This document shows positions 13,418 to 14,842 of a stretch of 14,842 nucleotides of DNA, piece by piece (positions within the stretch are counted from its first letter, which is position 1; every line of letters begins with the position of its first letter). Both the position numbers and the translations under genes were made by a program. The DNA comes from an uncultured Spirochaetales bacterium (GTDB lineage Bacteria > Spirochaetota > Spirochaetia > Sphaerochaetales > Sphaerochaetaceae), in assembly GCA_949292445.1 (NCBI GenBank), contig CASEZU010000080.1, positions 1-14,842 on the forward strand, in the 5' to 3' direction. The notes under the pieces were generated by a model. It saw nothing but the letters and a program-made list of their open reading frames with translations, was not told the origin of the DNA and did not search any database.

Positions 13418-13972
13418 TCAGATCTCCATGATCTCCTTCTCCTTGGCTTCGGCGAGCTTGCCCACCTCCGCAATTGAGGAGTCGGTAAGTTTCTGGATCT
13501 TCTGCTCTCCTTCCTTCTGCTGGTCCTCGCTTATGTCCCCGTTCTTCTGGAGCTTCTTGAGCTCCTCCATGGCATCGCGGCGGATGTTGCGGATCGCAAC
13601 GCGGGCTGTCTCAGCAGTTGCCTTCGCGCTCTTTGCGAGCTCCTTCCTTCTCTCCTCAGTGAGCGGGGGGAAGGCAACGCGTATGAGCTTTCCGTCGTTG
13701 TTCGGGTTGAGTCCGAGCTCAGATTTCTGGATCGCTTTCTCGATTGCGGAGAGCACGCTCTTGTCCCAGGGCTGGATAACCACCAGCCTTGCCTCAGGTA
13801 CGCTGATGGAAGCGACCTGCGAAAGGGGAGTCTCCGCTCCGTAGTAGTCAACCCTGATCTTGTCGAAAAGCTGCGCGGAAGCACGGCCTGTACGCAGCGA
13901 GGCGTACTCCTGGGAGAGCGCCTCAACTGACTTCTTCATTCTTGCGCTGCAGTTGTCAATGACTGTCTGCAT
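13418..13972 (-). CDS. frr: Ribosome recycling factor
   Basis: RRF works with EF-G to split the post-termination ribosome. The 184-residue protein has the normal length and sequence throughout: RMKKSVEALSQEYASLRTGR at the N-terminus, the beta domain VDYYGAETPLSQVASISVPE and LVVIQPWDKSVLSAIEKAI, then LGLNPNNDGKLIRVAFPPLT, EERRKELAK and a long C-terminal helix ending EKEIMEI. A strong ribosome site, AAGGAGG, precedes ATG 13972 by four bases. It lies nine bases after tsf. In many bacteria pyrH lies between tsf and frr; here it does not. The stop is one base before the uppS GTG. Confidence 0.97.
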   Translation of the reverse strand: MQTVIDNCSARMKKSVEALSQEYASLRTGRASAQLFDKIRVDYYGAETPLSQVASISVPEARLVVIQPWDKSVLSAIEKAIQKSELGLNPNNDGKLIRVAFPPLTEERRKELAKSAKATAETARVAIRNIRRDAMEELKKLQKNGDISEDQQKEGEQKIQKLTDSSIAEVGKLAEAKEKEIMEI

Positions 13973-13981
13973 TGCTCCTCC

Positions 13982-14836
13982 TTAGGCTGATACGCCAGCC
14001 TGGTACACTGTATATGCAGTGATCTGGAGTGTTGCTCCATGAGCCTTTCCGGTCTCCTGAAGCATCTGGCTTACGGACTTGGAGTCATCCTTCACATAAG
14101 CCTGATCGAGGAAGCAGACCTCTTTGTAGAGCTTGGAGAGCTTTCCTCTTACGATGCCTTCCCTGACCTTCTCCGGCTTGGAAGCGAGCTTCTCGTCGGA
14201 CTCGACCTGCTTGCGGAAGATTCCGAGCTGCTCCTCCTCGTACTCCTTGCTGACTGCCTTCTCGTCGAGGAACTGGGGCTTGAATGCCGCTGCGTGGAGG
14301 GCGAGGTTGTGTGCCAGCTCCTCAACATCAGCTTCCTTGAAGATCTCCGGCTTGTCGGACTGGAGCATCACGAGTACTGCGACTGCACCGTCTCCGTGAA
14401 TATATGTCGAAGCATAGCCGTTGGCCGGGATATCATAGACGGAGAACTTCACGAGGTGCATGTTCTCCTTGATGATGGCGATGAGTGCGTTGACCATCTC
14501 CTCGAGTTCGGAGTTGATCCCAGTGTATCCCTTCTCGAGGATGACTGTGCAGAGATCATCGCCGAGCTTGGCGAAGTCCTTGTTCTGAGCCACGAAGTCT
14601 GTCTCGCAGGAAAGGGAAAGGACAACTGCCTTGCCATTTCCGGTCTTGACGAACACGCGGCCGTTCTCTGTTGCTCTGTCCTGGCGCTTTGCGACTGCTG
14701 CGAGGCCCATCTCCTTAAGGATCTTCTCAGCCTGAGCGAAATCGCCGCCCGCTTCGGTGAGAGCCTTCTTGCAGTCCATCATTCCAGCTCCGGTAACGTC
14801 CCTGAGCTTCTTTACGTCTGCTGCGCTGATTGCCAT
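13982..14836 (-). CDS. tsf: Translation elongation factor Ts
   Basis: EF-Ts exchanges GDP for GTP on EF-Tu. The 284-residue protein starts with the N-terminal module AADVKKLRDVTGAGMMDCKK, then AEKILKEMGLAAVAKR. It has the EF-Tu-contacting motif SLSCETDFVAQN at about 73-84 and later ALHAAAFKPQFLDE and VCFLDQAYVKDDSKSV, all typical. The gene is complete: ATG 14836 with AGGA just upstream, at the very edge of the window. It is the first visible gene of the minus-strand operon. rpsB, its normal partner, would be expected immediately beyond 14842, and the operon promoter must also lie outside. Confidence 0.97.
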   Translation of the reverse strand: MAISAADVKKLRDVTGAGMMDCKKALTEAGGDFAQAEKILKEMGLAAVAKRQDRATENGRVFVKTGNGKAVVLSLSCETDFVAQNKDFAKLGDDLCTVILEKGYTGINSELEEMVNALIAIIKENMHLVKFSVYDIPANGYASTYIHGDGAVAVLVMLQSDKPEIFKEADVEELAHNLALHAAAFKPQFLDEKAVSKEYEEEQLGIFRKQVESDEKLASKPEKVREGIVRGKLSKLYKEVCFLDQAYVKDDSKSVSQMLQETGKAHGATLQITAYTVYQAGVSA

Positions 14837-14842
14837 ATTCCT

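Overview
The window looks like bacterial chromosomal DNA from a spirochaete, most likely a moderately GC-rich Sphaerochaeta/Treponema-type lineage. This rests on two conserved gene orders that I recall from Treponema: rpsF-ssb-rpsR-(membrane protein)-rplI followed by dnaB, and tsf-frr-uppS-cdsA-dxr-rseP with no pyrH between tsf and frr. The lineage is inferred from remembered gene order, not from a search.

Layout. (1) Positions 1-2700 are visibly more AT-rich than the rest and look acquired. They hold the 3' part of a DUF2971-family gene (+), then on the minus strand an ISL3-family transposase gene and, overlapping its stop codon, a small unrecognised gene that looks like a translationally coupled passenger. 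Candidate element ends lie near 802 and 2696. (2) Positions 2708-4077 (minus) carry a TatD-type metal-dependent hydrolase and a TcdA-type tRNA-modification enzyme, joined by a 4-base stop/start overlap. (3) Positions 4155-5141 (minus) encode an orphan lipoprotein with its own promoter and a terminator hairpin. (4) A divergent intergenic region (5142-5376) contains the lipoprotein promoter, the rpsF promoter and a structured rpsF leader. (5) Positions 5377-8009 (+) are the S6/SSB/S18/DUF2232-like/L9 operon, closed by a strong terminator at 8031-8054. dnaB (8115-9524, +) follows under its own extended -10 promoter. (6) Positions 9509-14836 (minus) are a tightly packed operon read tsf, frr, uppS, cdsA, dxr, rseP. 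Several of its genes overlap or are separated by 1-9 bases.

How the genes work together. The plus-strand cluster supplies ribosomal proteins, single-stranded DNA binding protein and the replicative helicase. The minus-strand operon links translation (EF-Ts, ribosome recycling factor) to envelope building: isoprenoid precursor (Dxr), undecaprenyl carrier (UppS), phospholipid precursor (CdsA) and the site-2 protease RseP. The two blocks converge at dnaB/rseP, whose coding ends overlap by 16 bases with no visible terminator.

Most of the window is ordinary housekeeping sequence. The parts most worth a second look are the ISL3 element with its coupled passenger and operator-like palindrome, the two-helix rpsF leader, the long Ala/Glu/Lys tail on L9, the short TatD-like protein, and substitutions at family-signature positions in CdsA and Dxr.
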